A stretch of DNA of 64,000 bases from Rhizobium sp. SL42 (GTDB taxonomy: Bacteria > Pseudomonadota > Alphaproteobacteria > Rhizobiales > Rhizobiaceae). Where the stretch lies: positions 3,796,001-3,860,000 of the forward strand of contig NZ_CP063397.1 in the NCBI RefSeq assembly GCF_021729845.1. The letters are read 5' to 3'. Each line of letters begins with the position of its first letter. The stretch's first letter is position 1. The translations under genes and the position numbers were made by a program. The notes under the pieces are model-generated. The model was given only the letters and a program-made list of their open reading frames with translations, searched no databases and was not told the DNA's origin. Positions 7,935 to 16,227 of the stretch are shown here, in pieces.

Positions 7935-9698
7935 ATGACCTACGAGCAAATCCTCGCCTTCGGTGTCATTGCTGCCATGATGGCGGCATTCATGTGGGAG
8001 CGCTTCCGTTACGACGTCGTCGCCTGTGCCGCTCTCGTCTCGGCAGTCGCCCTCGGCCTCGTCTCCCCCGCCGAGGCATTTGCCGGCTTCTCCGACGACA
8101 TCGTCATCATCGTCGGCTCCGCGCTGGTGGTCAGCGCCGGCGTTGCACGGTCCGGCGTCGTCGATCTTGCCATCAAGCGCTTCTTTCCCAGTCTGGAATC
8201 CGTCCGGGCGCAGATGCTGCTTCTACTGCTTACGGTCACCATACTCTCTGCCTTCATCAAGAATATCGGTGCGCTGGCCATCATGATGCCCGTGGCGTTC
8301 CAGTTCGCCCGCCGCTCGAATGCCTCACCGTCCATCTTCCTGATGCCCATGGCCTTCGGCGCCCTCCTCGGCGGCCTGATGACCCAGATCGGCACCTCGC
8401 CCAACATCGCCGTGTCGCGGCTGCGTGAAGAGATCACCGGCCAGGCCTTCACCATGTTCGACTTCACCCCCGTCGGCGCGACACTGGCGATCGCCGGCAT
8501 CATCTTCCTGATGCTCTTCTATTGGCTTGTGCCCGTGCGCGAGAACCAGAACCCGTCGCTGCAGGAAGCACTCGAAAGTTCGCATTTTTCAACGGAAGCA
8601 ACCCTTGGGCGGCAATCCCCCTATGTCGGCAAGACCCTGCACCAACTGCAGCAGATCGCCTCAGGCGAAGTAACGGCAACCTCGATCCTGCGCGGAGACA
8701 CGAGGCTTTCGCCGTTCCCGGACGTGCAGTTGAAGGTCGGCGACACCCTCCTGCTGCAGGGACCATCGGAGGCACTGGATAGGGTCGTCTCCCAGGGCAA
8801 CCTCACGCTGGCCGGCGGCACGGTTGCCTCCAACAAGGGCGGCGACCTTGTCTCCGTCGAAGCCGTCATCAGCCGGGGATCGTCCCTGATCGGCCAGACC
8901 GCGCGGGATCTCTCTCTGGTCCATACCTACGGCGTCAACCTGCTCGCAGTCAGCCGGCAGGGCAAGCGCATCCGTGAACGGCTGGGCGAACTGACGCTGC
9001 GGTCGGGCGATGTCGTCCTGCTGCAGGGCCTTCGCCAGCAGATGCCCGCCATCCTGACCGAACTCGGCTGCCTGCCGCTCGCCGAGCGCGCGATCCTGCT
9101 CGGCACCAGCCGAAATGTTCTCGTTCCGCTCGCCATTCTGTTTGTCGCCATGGGCGCCACCGCCCTGGGACTGGCCCCGGTTGCCATCGCGTTCTTTGCA
9201 GCGGCGCTGGCCATGGTCGTCTTCAAGGTCATCCCGATCTCGGAAGTCTACCAGTCGGTCGATGGTCCGATCCTCGTCATGCTGGCCGCCCTCATTCCGG
9301 TGTCCAACACCTTGCGGACTTCAGGTGCCAGCGACGTCATTGCCGGCTGGTTGAGCACGCTGGCCAGCAGCATGCCGGCCTGGGGTGCCGTCGCATTGAT
9401 CCTCGTCACCGCGATGGCCGTTACACCCTTCCTTAACAACGCGGCAACGGTGCTGGTGATGGCCCCGATCGCCGCGAGCTTTGCCGGCGGGCTGGGCTAC
9501 AGACCGGAAGCCTTCCTGATGGCCGTCGCAATTGGCGCGGGCTGCGATTTCCTCACCCCGATCGGCCACCAGTGCAACACGCTGGTCATGGGTCCCGGCG
9601 GCTATCGCTTCAGCGACTATCCCCGGCTCGGGGCGCCTCTGTCCGTCCTGGTAATCCTGGTTGCCGTCCCGACACTGCTGATGGTCTGGCCCGTCTGA
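7935..9698 (+). CDS. SLC13/DASS-type permease with two RCK_C (TrkA-C) domains
   Basis: A 587-residue inner-membrane transporter. The first ~190 residues contain several membrane helices with the conserved AFIKNIGALAIMMPVAFQFA and GGLMTQIGTSPNIAVSR segments (ion/substrate loop of the CitT/ArsB superfamily). Residues ~215-290 and ~300-380 are two soluble TrkA-C/RCK_C regulatory domains (GEVTATSILRGDTRLSPFPD; SLVHTYGVNLLAVSR), and the second membrane half ends with FLNNAATVLVMAPIA and a GHQCNTLVMGPGGY signature. Members carry dicarboxylates, sulfate or other anions; the substrate is not predictable here. It is a single gene. Confidence 0.85.
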   Translation: MTYEQILAFGVIAAMMAAFMWERFRYDVVACAALVSAVALGLVSPAEAFAGFSDDIVIIVGSALVVSAGVARSGVVDLAIKRFFPSLESVRAQMLLLLLTVTILSAFIKNIGALAIMMPVAFQFARRSNASPSIFLMPMAFGALLGGLMTQIGTSPNIAVSRLREEITGQAFTMFDFTPVGATLAIAGIIFLMLFYWLVPVRENQNPSLQEALESSHFSTEATLGRQSPYVGKTLHQLQQIASGEVTATSILRGDTRLSPFPDVQLKVGDTLLLQGPSEALDRVVSQGNLTLAGGTVASNKGGDLVSVEAVISRGSSLIGQTARDLSLVHTYGVNLLAVSRQGKRIRERLGELTLRSGDVVLLQGLRQQMPAILTELGCLPLAERAILLGTSRNVLVPLAILFVAMGATALGLAPVAIAFFAAALAMVVFKVIPISEVYQSVDGPILVMLAALIPVSNTLRTSGASDVIAGWLSTLASSMPAWGAVALILVTAMAVTPFLNNAATVLVMAPIAASFAGGLGYRPEAFLMAVAIGAGCDFLTPIGHQCNTLVMGPGGYRFSDYPRLGAPLSVLVILVAVPTLLMVWPV

Positions 9699-10211
9699 GA
9701 CCGGTGGTTGCGATATGTGCCGGTGTCAGAACATCGAGCATGTGACCACGACACCCAACCGGACGCAGAAAAACGCAGAAAAACCTGCGTCGGCGGGACG
9801 CAGGCTTTCCTGGGGGGGCGGGTACTTGGGGAGAACGCAAGCCGGACGGATGGGGCTCGCCTGCCGCTTCGTTGGCCACGGAGAGAAACCGGAAAAATCT
9901 CCGTGTTCCCCGATATTCCGTCGCGTCCGGTTGGCACGACCTGCGTTCTGTCGGTGAAACGCCTCCAACCGAAATCGGTTCCGCTGTTTTTTTGATTTAT
10001 TTCCGCACCGGCTTGAGGAAGGGCCGGAAACCGCCCAAATACGCAGTTTTCCTTGACGCACTGCGTTGAATATGGCCTAAGGCCAGCCAATGGAACAGGC
10101 GGAACCTGGCACGGAAACGCGCCTTCTCGTCCTTCCGCCACATTGTATTTCACACCCATGATCCTGCGGCCATCGCTCGATTTCCCCGCACGTCACTATG
10201 AGCTGAACTCC
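9699..10211. other. Intergenic stretch with three inverted repeats, no supported gene
   Basis: No reading frame here has a recognisable product or a good ribosome-binding site. Three hairpin-forming repeats are visible: CCTGCGTC (9784-9791) with GACGCAGG (9797-9804), followed on the minus strand by a T run; CACGGAGA (9877-9884) with TCTCCGTG (9898-9905); and AACCGA (9967-9972) with TCGGTT (9975-9980), followed a few bases later by seven T residues (9987-9993). ACGCAG/CTGCGT words recur through the stretch. The right end must contain the gltX promoter. A small RNA or a decayed mobile repeat are both possible. Confidence 0.5.
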
Positions 10212-11669
10212 ATGACCAATTCAGGCGTCCGCGTCCGTATCGCACCCTCCCCGACCGGCGAACCCCATGTCGGCACCGCGTATATCGCGCTGTTCAACTA
10301 CCTGTTCGCCAAGAAACATGGCGGCGAATTCATCTTGCGCATCGAAGATACCGATGCGACCCGCTCGACCGCCGAGTTTGAACAGAAGGTACTCGATGCG
10401 CTGAAATGGACCGGCCTGACCTGGTCGGAAGGTCCGGATATCGGCGGCCCTCACGGCCCATACCGCCAGTCCGATCGCAAGGACATGTACTGGCCGCATG
10501 CGCAGGACCTGCTCGACAAGGGCCATGCCTTCCGTTGTTTCTGCACGCCTGAGCGGCTTGAGCAGATGCGCGAGGGCCAGCGCGCGGCCGGCAAGCCGCC
10601 GAAATATGATGGCCTGTGCCTGAACCTGACCGCCGAGGAAGTCACCTCTAAGATGACCGCCGGCGAAACGTCCGTGGTGCGCATGAAGATCCCGGCCGAG
10701 GGCTCATGCGATTTCCATGATGGCGTCTACGGCGATGTGTCGATCCCGTGGGACAGTGTCGACATGCAGGTCCTCATCAAGGGCGACGGCATGCCGACCT
10801 ATCACATGGCCAATGTCATCGACGACCACCTGATGAAAATCACCCATGTCGCCCGCGGCGAAGAGTGGCTGGCATCGGTGCCAAAACACATCCTGCTGTA
10901 TCGCTATTTCGGCTGGGAAGCACCTGTCTGGATGCATCTGTCGCTGATGCGAAACGCCGACAAGTCCAAGCTTTCGAAGCGCAAGAACCCGACTTCGATC
11001 TCCTACTATTCGGCGCTCGGCTACATGCCGGAAGCGCTGATGAATTTCCTCGGCCTGTTCTTCATCCAGATCGCCGAAGGCGAAGAACTGCTGACCATGG
11101 ACGAGCTGATCGAAAAATTCGATCCCGACAACCTGTCCAAGGCTGGCGCGATCTTCGACATCCAGAAGCTCGACTGGCTGAACGGCCGCTGGCTGCGCGA
11201 AAAGCTCTCGCCGGACGAGTTCATCGCCCGCGTGCTGGACTGGGCAATGGAAAACGACCGCCTGACCGAGGGCCTGAAACTCGCCCAGAGCCGCGTCACC
11301 AAGCTTGGCGAACTGCCGCCGCTCGCAGGCTTCCTGCTTGCCAATGATGTCGGCCTGACGCCAGCCTCCTTCGGCGGCCTGAAGACCAGCCCGGCAGAAA
11401 CGCTGGCCATCGTGACCACCGTTCAGGCGGATCTTGAAAAGATCCTCGAATGGAACGTGGCGACCATCGAGGAAGAACTGCGCGCGATCGCCGATCGTAT
11501 GGAGAAGAAGCTGCGCGTGGTAACCCCGCCGCTGTTCGTCGCCGTGTCGGGAAGCCAGCGCTCACTGCCGCTGTTTGACTCGATGGCGCTGCTCGGCCGC
11601 TCCGTCGTCCGCCAGCGCCTGAAGGTCGCGATCCAGGTTCTGACCGCGATGGCGGGTGCACAAAACTAA
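10212..11669 (+). CDS. gltX: Glutamyl-tRNA synthetase
   Basis: Charges tRNA-Glu (and, in many alphaproteobacteria, tRNA-Gln for later amidation). The 485-residue class I enzyme shows the HIGH-type motif APSPTGEPHVGTAY near the N-terminus, the Rossmann ILRIEDTDATRS, the zinc-binding CFC...C region, and the KMSKS-type loop SKLSKRKNP. A longer upstream frame exists, but ATG 10212 gives the canonical N-terminus. Rhizobiaceae commonly carry two gltX genes; which paralogue this is cannot be decided from one copy. It is followed by a palindromic repeat and lysS. Confidence 0.95.
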   Translation: MTNSGVRVRIAPSPTGEPHVGTAYIALFNYLFAKKHGGEFILRIEDTDATRSTAEFEQKVLDALKWTGLTWSEGPDIGGPHGPYRQSDRKDMYWPHAQDLLDKGHAFRCFCTPERLEQMREGQRAAGKPPKYDGLCLNLTAEEVTSKMTAGETSVVRMKIPAEGSCDFHDGVYGDVSIPWDSVDMQVLIKGDGMPTYHMANVIDDHLMKITHVARGEEWLASVPKHILLYRYFGWEAPVWMHLSLMRNADKSKLSKRKNPTSISYYSALGYMPEALMNFLGLFFIQIAEGEELLTMDELIEKFDPDNLSKAGAIFDIQKLDWLNGRWLREKLSPDEFIARVLDWAMENDRLTEGLKLAQSRVTKLGELPPLAGFLLANDVGLTPASFGGLKTSPAETLAIVTTVQADLEKILEWNVATIEEELRAIADRMEKKLRVVTPPLFVAVSGSQRSLPLFDSMALLGRSVVRQRLKVAIQVLTAMAGAQN

Positions 11670-11673
11670 GGAA

Positions 11674-11780
11674 AAGCCCCTCCACCTTGTGGGGAGGATT
11701 TGGGGAGGGGTTTAGCCCCGAGCAAGACGCCTCCCCTCCCCGTCGCTTCGCTCCGACCCTCCCCACAAGGGGGAGGCTTG
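11674..11780. repeat. Rhizobiales-type palindromic intergenic repeat, copy 2
   Basis: The space between gltX and lysS is almost wholly filled by CCCCTCC/GGGGAGG blocks, ending with CCTCCCC-ACAAG-GGGGAGG (about 11757-11777), the same stem and loop as in the copy at 448-470. The middle contains the CCGTCGCTTCGCTCCGACC segment, comparable to CGGACCTTCGGTCCGACC in the copy at 22292-22413, showing that the copies share more than the GC-rich stems. Confidence 0.75.
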
Positions 11781-11839
11781 ACCGAGCCAGCCGCACCGGC
11801 AAACCGAAACAAAAACAGCCGATCCGAGGCAATCACACG

Positions 11840-13336
11840 ATGACCGAACAGAAGACCGAAACCGCCCTCTCCTCCGACCCGACCGAAGTGCGCCGCCAGA
11901 AACTGGCTTTGCTGCGCGAACAGATCGGCGACGTCTATCCGGCCCATTTCCACCGCACGATCACCAATGCTGAACTGGCTGCGAAATACGAGGGCCTCGA
12001 ACTGGACACCGAATCGGGCGACATCGTCACCGTAGCCGGACGCGTCTATTCCTCGCGCAATTCGGGCATGTTCATCGACCTGCACGATGCCTCCGGCAAG
12101 ATCCAGATCTTCTCCCACAAGGATACGACTCCGGAAGCAGCCCGCGCGCTGCTGCCGATGATCGACCTTGGCGACATCATCGGCGTCACCGGCGCCGTGC
12201 GCCGCACCAAGCGCGGCGAACTGACGATCAACGCCCATGAAATCACCATGCTGACCAAGACGCTGCTGCCGATGCCGGAAAAGTATCACGGTCTGGCAGA
12301 CATCGAACAGCGTTACCGCAAGCGCCACCTCGACATCCTCACCAACGAGGATTCGAAGCTCCGCTTCCAGCAGCGCTCGCAGATCGTCTCCGGCATCCGC
12401 CGCTTCATGGAAAACGACGGCTTCATGGAAGTCGAGACGCCGATGCTGCACTCGGTCTATGGCGGCGCCACGGCCGAACCGTTCAAGACGCACCACAATA
12501 CGCTGAAGCTCGACATGTACCTGCGCATCGCGCCGGAACTGTTCCTCAAGCGCACCCTCGTCTCCGGCCTGACCGACAAGGTCTTCGAGGTTAACCGCAA
12601 CTTCCGCAACGAAGGCGTTTCCACCCGGCACAATCCTGAATTCACCATGATGGAATGCTACTGGGCCTATGCCGACTACGAAGACATCATGGACCTCGTC
12701 GAGCGCATGTTTGCCGAGCTCGCCGTGAAGATCCACGGCAGCACCGAATTCATGTTCGGCGACAAGGAAATCTCCTTCAAGGGTCCGTTCAAGCGCGTAC
12801 CGATGCCCGACGCCGTCAAGGAAGCGACCGGCATTGACTTCCTCGCGATGAAGACCGACGAGGAAGCCCGCACCGCTGCCAAGGCTGCCGGCTTTGCCGT
12901 CGAGAAGGACTGGACCTGGGGCGAATGCCTCGCCTTCATCTTCGAAGAGAAGGTCGAAAGCACGCTGATCCAGCCGAGCCATGTCACGCACTTTCCGAAG
13001 GACATCTCGCCCTTCGCCAAGGAAGTGCCGGGTGAGCCCCGGCTCGTCGAACGCTTCGAGACCTATTGCAACGCCTGGGAAATCGGCAATGCCTTTTCTG
13101 AACTCAACGATCCGGAAGAACAGCGAAAGCGCATGGTCGAGCAGCTCGAGCAGGCCCATGCCCGCGGCGAGAAGGAAAAGCAGCTCGACGAGGAATTCCT
13201 CGACGCGATCGACCAGGGCATGCCGCCCGCCGGCGGTCTCGGCATCGGCGTCGACCGCCTGATCATGCTTTTGACCAACGCGCCGTCGATCCGCGACATC
13301 ATCCTCTTCCCGGCCCGTCGCGCCCGGGCAGACTGA
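11840..13336 (+). CDS. lysS: Lysyl-tRNA synthetase, class II
   Basis: Charges tRNA-Lys in the cytoplasm. The 498-residue class II synthetase has an N-terminal OB-fold anticodon domain (VAGRVYSSRNSGMFIDLHD), motif 1 around IRRFMENDGFMEVETPML, motif 2 FEVNRNFRNEGVSTRHNPEF and motif 3 GLGIGVDRLIMLLTN. ATG 11840 with a GAGG element ahead is chosen; the longer frame would read through the intergenic repeat. It is followed by a strong bidirectional terminator shared with the convergent gene at 13430. Confidence 0.97.
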   Translation: MTEQKTETALSSDPTEVRRQKLALLREQIGDVYPAHFHRTITNAELAAKYEGLELDTESGDIVTVAGRVYSSRNSGMFIDLHDASGKIQIFSHKDTTPEAARALLPMIDLGDIIGVTGAVRRTKRGELTINAHEITMLTKTLLPMPEKYHGLADIEQRYRKRHLDILTNEDSKLRFQQRSQIVSGIRRFMENDGFMEVETPMLHSVYGGATAEPFKTHHNTLKLDMYLRIAPELFLKRTLVSGLTDKVFEVNRNFRNEGVSTRHNPEFTMMECYWAYADYEDIMDLVERMFAELAVKIHGSTEFMFGDKEISFKGPFKRVPMPDAVKEATGIDFLAMKTDEEARTAAKAAGFAVEKDWTWGECLAFIFEEKVESTLIQPSHVTHFPKDISPFAKEVPGEPRLVERFETYCNAWEIGNAFSELNDPEEQRKRMVEQLEQAHARGEKEKQLDEEFLDAIDQGMPPAGGLGIGVDRLIMLLTNAPSIRDIILFPARRARAD

Positions 13337-13374
13337 TAAGGCAGACCGATCAGCCGCAACACAGGCCTGAAGAC

Positions 13375-13411
13375 AAAAAAGCCCCGGTCTCGCGACCGGG
13401 GCTTGTTTCGT
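13375..13411. terminator. Bidirectional terminator between lysS and the His-rich gene
   Basis: GCCCCGGTC (13381-13389), loop TCGC, GACCGGGGC (13394-13402). An A6 run lies on the left (a T6 run for the minus-strand gene), and TTGTTTCGTTT follows on the right for lysS. Confidence 0.92.
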
Positions 13412-13429
13412 TTGTAAAGTATTCCAGGC

Positions 13430-15070
13430 TCAGTGACCGGCCTTGGCCTCTTCCTCGCCATGAACCTCCGCTTTCGGCGGCAGGATGGCTTCATCCTCGG
13501 CGGGAGCAGCTGACGCATGCGATGCATCCGCCTTTTCGCCATGCTCGCCTTGCGTCGATACCGGCTCGCCTGAGGGCTGGTCATGCGTTTCCGCAGCAGT
13601 TGCCCCTGCGGCGGCGGCGCCGTGTCCGCCGTCAGCAGCGGTCGCGATCGGCTTGGCACGCATCTTGGCCAGCCAATCGGCGCCATCATGTTTGGTCTGC
13701 GCCTGTTCGCCGTCCGGGGCGACCTGGTTCGCGGCCGGCTTCGGCCACTTCTTCTTTGCAACCTCATCGGCGTCCGACGCGGTGTCGCCACCCTGGACCG
13801 AAGCGTCCTCTTCCGTCGCAGCCTCTTCGCCACCCAGCCCGACCATGCCCTTCAGCGAGGAAAACCAGCCCTCGTCCCCGGCATCTGTCGCATCCGCATT
13901 GTGTGCATCCTCGGCACCCGCAGGCGCATGAGCGTCGGCCGCTTCCGGCGCCGCCTCGGCAGCGTCGCCCTCCGCTGATGTATGCTTCGCTGCCGGCTCC
14001 TCGACGGGCGCACCATGGGCCTCAACCTGGGCCTCAACCGTTGCTCCATGACCGTCGCCGTCCGCGGGCGCATGTCCTGTAGCCTCTTCAGGTGCTGCAG
14101 CCTCCGAATGTCCGGCGGCCTCGCCGTGCTCGGCAGGCGCCGCGTGCTCGCCCGCGGCAGCCTCGTCTTCCGCCGGTGCATCGTGGCCGGCGGCCTCGGC
14201 ACCATGCGGCGCATCCGCCGGCTCTTCGCTGCCGCCGAGACCGACCATGCCCAGGATCGAACCCATCCAGCCCTTGCTTTCCGCAGCACCGTGTTCCGCC
14301 ACGGGCGTGTCGCCTCCATGGCCCTCGGCCGGTGCTTCCCCATGGCCTTCGGCGGGGGCCGCCCCATGCGCATCTGCCGGTGCCTCGCCATGCCCGCTCG
14401 CAGGCGCTTCCCCGTGTCCGCTCGCTGGCGCTTCCCCATGTCCGGCCGGTGCGGCTCCATGTCCGGCAGGCGCTGCTCCATGCGCACCTTCCGGCAGGAC
14501 CACTTCCGGCTTCAGGCAATCGGTGGTGTCGTCCAGCCGGGCAACGAGCGCTTCGATGTCCTTGTCGATCATGTCGATGCGCTCGCCGAAGAACTGGCCG
14601 TTCTCGTTCGCAGCCTTGTCGACATAGCGCGCGGTAAAGATCCGGGCGGCGCTCTCTTCCGGCACGCGGCTTGGATCGGGAATATAAATCACATCCGCAC
14701 CGACAGCGCGGCCGCGCATGTCGGCGCGGTCCTTTGGTCCCTTGGTATCAAGTACGACCACCTGGACCAGATCGGCCTTTTCGTGCTCATGCAGGCTCTT
14801 GGCGACCCGCAATGCCGTCTTCACCCGTGTCAGGCCGTCACCCGGCGCATCGGTCGTGATGTATTTCCGGATCCAGAAATGGTCCTTCTTGTGGATTTCG
14901 ACGGTTTTGACCTCGGTGCATTCCAGACCGTTGAGTTCGGCATAGGAAGGACCAAGCAGGGTGTCGGCGCCGATGAACACGGCCGCAGCACCGGTTCCGC
15001 CGCACAGGACAAGAACGCCGCCGAAGATCAGCACGAGCTTGCGCGAAAAATGGATCTTCGGACCCTTCAC
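13430..15070 (-). CDS. Membrane-anchored protein with long His/Ala/Gly/Glu-rich repetitive tail, unknown function
   Basis: I do not recognise this 546-residue protein beyond its layout. From a GTG start at 15070 (GGAG 8 bases upstream) it begins MKGPKIHFSRK, with a single membrane anchor (about residues 11-33). A compact, apparently folded domain of ~150 residues follows (40-187; ECTEVKTVEIHKKDHFWIRK, VVVLDTKGPKDR, VGADVIYIPDPSRVP). Then comes a ~350-residue low-complexity tail with about 27 histidines, including 7- and 8-residue GHGEAPA-type repeats (196-249) and two copies of a GMVGLGG motif preceded by Trp. The tail would lie in the periplasm if the anchor is N-in. It is divergent from sitABCD (254-base shared region), suggesting metal binding; this is inference. 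A longer frame from 15127 (ATG) is possible. Confidence 0.75.
   Translation of the reverse strand: MKGPKIHFSRKLVLIFGGVLVLCGGTGAAAVFIGADTLLGPSYAELNGLECTEVKTVEIHKKDHFWIRKYITTDAPGDGLTRVKTALRVAKSLHEHEKADLVQVVVLDTKGPKDRADMRGRAVGADVIYIPDPSRVPEESAARIFTARYVDKAANENGQFFGERIDMIDKDIEALVARLDDTTDCLKPEVVLPEGAHGAAPAGHGAAPAGHGEAPASGHGEAPASGHGEAPADAHGAAPAEGHGEAPAEGHGGDTPVAEHGAAESKGWMGSILGMVGLGGSEEPADAPHGAEAAGHDAPAEDEAAAGEHAAPAEHGEAAGHSEAAAPEEATGHAPADGDGHGATVEAQVEAHGAPVEEPAAKHTSAEGDAAEAAPEAADAHAPAGAEDAHNADATDAGDEGWFSSLKGMVGLGGEEAATEEDASVQGGDTASDADEVAKKKWPKPAANQVAPDGEQAQTKHDGADWLAKMRAKPIATAADGGHGAAAAGATAAETHDQPSGEPVSTQGEHGEKADASHASAAPAEDEAILPPKAEVHGEEEAKAGH
14324..14485 (-). repeat. In-frame tandem repeats encoding GHGEAPA units
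   Basis: Within the His-rich gene, residues 196-249 are two 7-residue units (AHGAAPA, GHGAAPA) followed by five 8-residue units (GHGEAPAS twice, GHGEAPAD, AHGAAPAE, GHGEAPAE). At DNA level these are imperfect 21- and 24-bp tandem repeats. All units are multiples of three, so slippage would change tail length without shifting frame. Confidence 0.85.
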
Positions 15071-15235
15071 GCTGTGAACTCCGCCATGACACCGCTCCGC
15101 TGTTTTACGCAATACTTGCGCCACCATATGAGATCGTTGTTGCGGAAACTTTAACTTGCCCCCGACAATGCCGCACAACGGCATGCCTCCGGCGAAAATC
15201 CCGAATTCGACGGAATTTTCGTCAGCGATATGTTC

Positions 15236-15305
15236 TTTTTGCGAATGAGTTGCAAATGCATTGACAAAGCAGATTTGCGCGATAGGTTTTAATGAGAATT
15301 ATTCG
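15236..15305 (+). promoter_or_regulatory. sitABCD promoter with Fur/Mur-like palindromes
   Basis: Inverted repeat TTTGC (15238-15242) / GCAAA (15252-15256) lies just upstream of TTGACA (15261-15266). A TAGGTT (15283-15288) follows at 16-base spacing. Over the probable transcription start sits TGAGAAT-T-ATTCGCA (15291-15305), a 7-1-7 Fur-type box with one mismatch. Manganese import genes in Rhizobiaceae are controlled by the Fur homologue Mur, so one of these palindromes is a likely Mur site. The boxes are seen; the binder is inferred. Confidence 0.6.
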
Positions 15306-15324
15306 CAACAACTGGAGATCGTGC

Positions 15325-16227
15325 ATGCTGCCAAGACTTGCCTGCCTGGTGGGAAGCGCGCTGTTTGCAGCGCTGGCCGCTCTGACCCCGTTGCCGGCAT
15401 CCGCCGCCGACAAGCCCAAGGTCGTCACCACCTTCACCGTGATCGCCGACATTGCCCGCAATGTCGCGGGCGACGCGGCGACCGTCGAAAGCATCACCAA
15501 GCCCGGCGCCGAGATCCACGGCTACCAGCCGACGCCGCGCGATATCCTCAAGGCAAGCGACGCCAATCTCGTCCTGTGGAACGGCCTCAATCTCGAAACC
15601 TGGTTCGAGAAGTTCCTCGCAAATCTTGGCAACGTGCCCAATGTGGTGGTCAGCGACGGCGTGGCCCCCATGAGCATTTCCGGCGGCGCCTATGACGGAA
15701 AACCCAATCCGCATGCCTGGATGTCGCCCGACAATGCGCTGATCTATGTCGAGAACATCCGCAAGGCGCTGACCGGGATCGATCCGGACAATGCCGCCGT
15801 CTATGCCGCCAATGCCGCGGCTTATTCGGAAAAGATCAGGGCCGAGATCGCCCCGATGAAGGCGCAGATCGCGACCCTGCCCGAAAACGAACGCTGGCTG
15901 GTGACGAGCGAGGGCGCGTTTTCCTATCTCGCCCGCGACCTCGGCCTGAAGGAGCTCTATCTCTGGCCGATCAATGCCGACAGCCAGGGCACCCCGCAAC
16001 AGGTCAAGGCAGTGATCGACGCAGTGACCGCCAACAAGATCCGCGTCGTCTTCTCCGAAAGCACCGTTTCCGACAAGCCCGCAAAGCAAGTCGCGGCCGA
16101 AACCGGCACCACCTATGGCGGCGTGCTCTATGTCGACTCGCTCAGCACCGAGGACGGGCCGGTCCCCACCTATATCGACCTGCTTAAGGTCACTGTCTCG
16201 ACCATTGCAAAGGGACTTGAAGGATGA
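15325..16227 (+). CDS. sitA: Manganese/iron ABC transporter, periplasmic binding protein
   Basis: Captures Mn2+ (and probably Fe2+) in the periplasm. The 300-residue cluster A-I binding protein has a signal peptide ending near [10 protein letters not shown]. Metal-ligand segments are visible: IHGYQPTP (His about 65), [25 protein letters not shown] and [14 protein letters not shown]. Glutamate in TSEGAF, where zinc-binding ZnuA proteins usually have histidine, and the absence of a His-rich loop favour Mn/Fe over Zn. ATG 15325 with GGAG 8 bases upstream is preferred to the in-frame start at 15292, which lies in the Fur-like box. It overlaps sitB by 4 bases (ATGA). Confidence 0.93.
   Translation: MLPRLACLVGSALFAALAALTPLPASAADKPKVVTTFTVIADIARNVAGDAATVESITKPGAEIHGYQPTPRDILKASDANLVLWNGLNLETWFEKFLANLGNVPNVVVSDGVAPMSISGGAYDGKPNPHAWMSPDNALIYVENIRKALTGIDPDNAAVYAANAAAYSEKIRAEIAPMKAQIATLPENERWLVTSEGAFSYLARDLGLKELYLWPINADSQGTPQQVKAVIDAVTANKIRVVFSESTVSDKPAKQVAAETGTTYGGVLYVDSLSTEDGPVPTYIDLLKVTVSTIAKGLEG

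Noticed and set aside
9708..10159. Several short frames in the permease-gltX gap
   Set aside because: They overlap each other on both strands, have no ribosome-binding site, and their translations look like random GC-rich sequence interrupted by the inverted repeats.
14324..14485. Regular spaced repeats, considered as a CRISPR array
   Set aside because: The units are 21/24 bp with no unique spacers, are in frame and encode GHGEAPA repeats within a gene; no cas genes are present.
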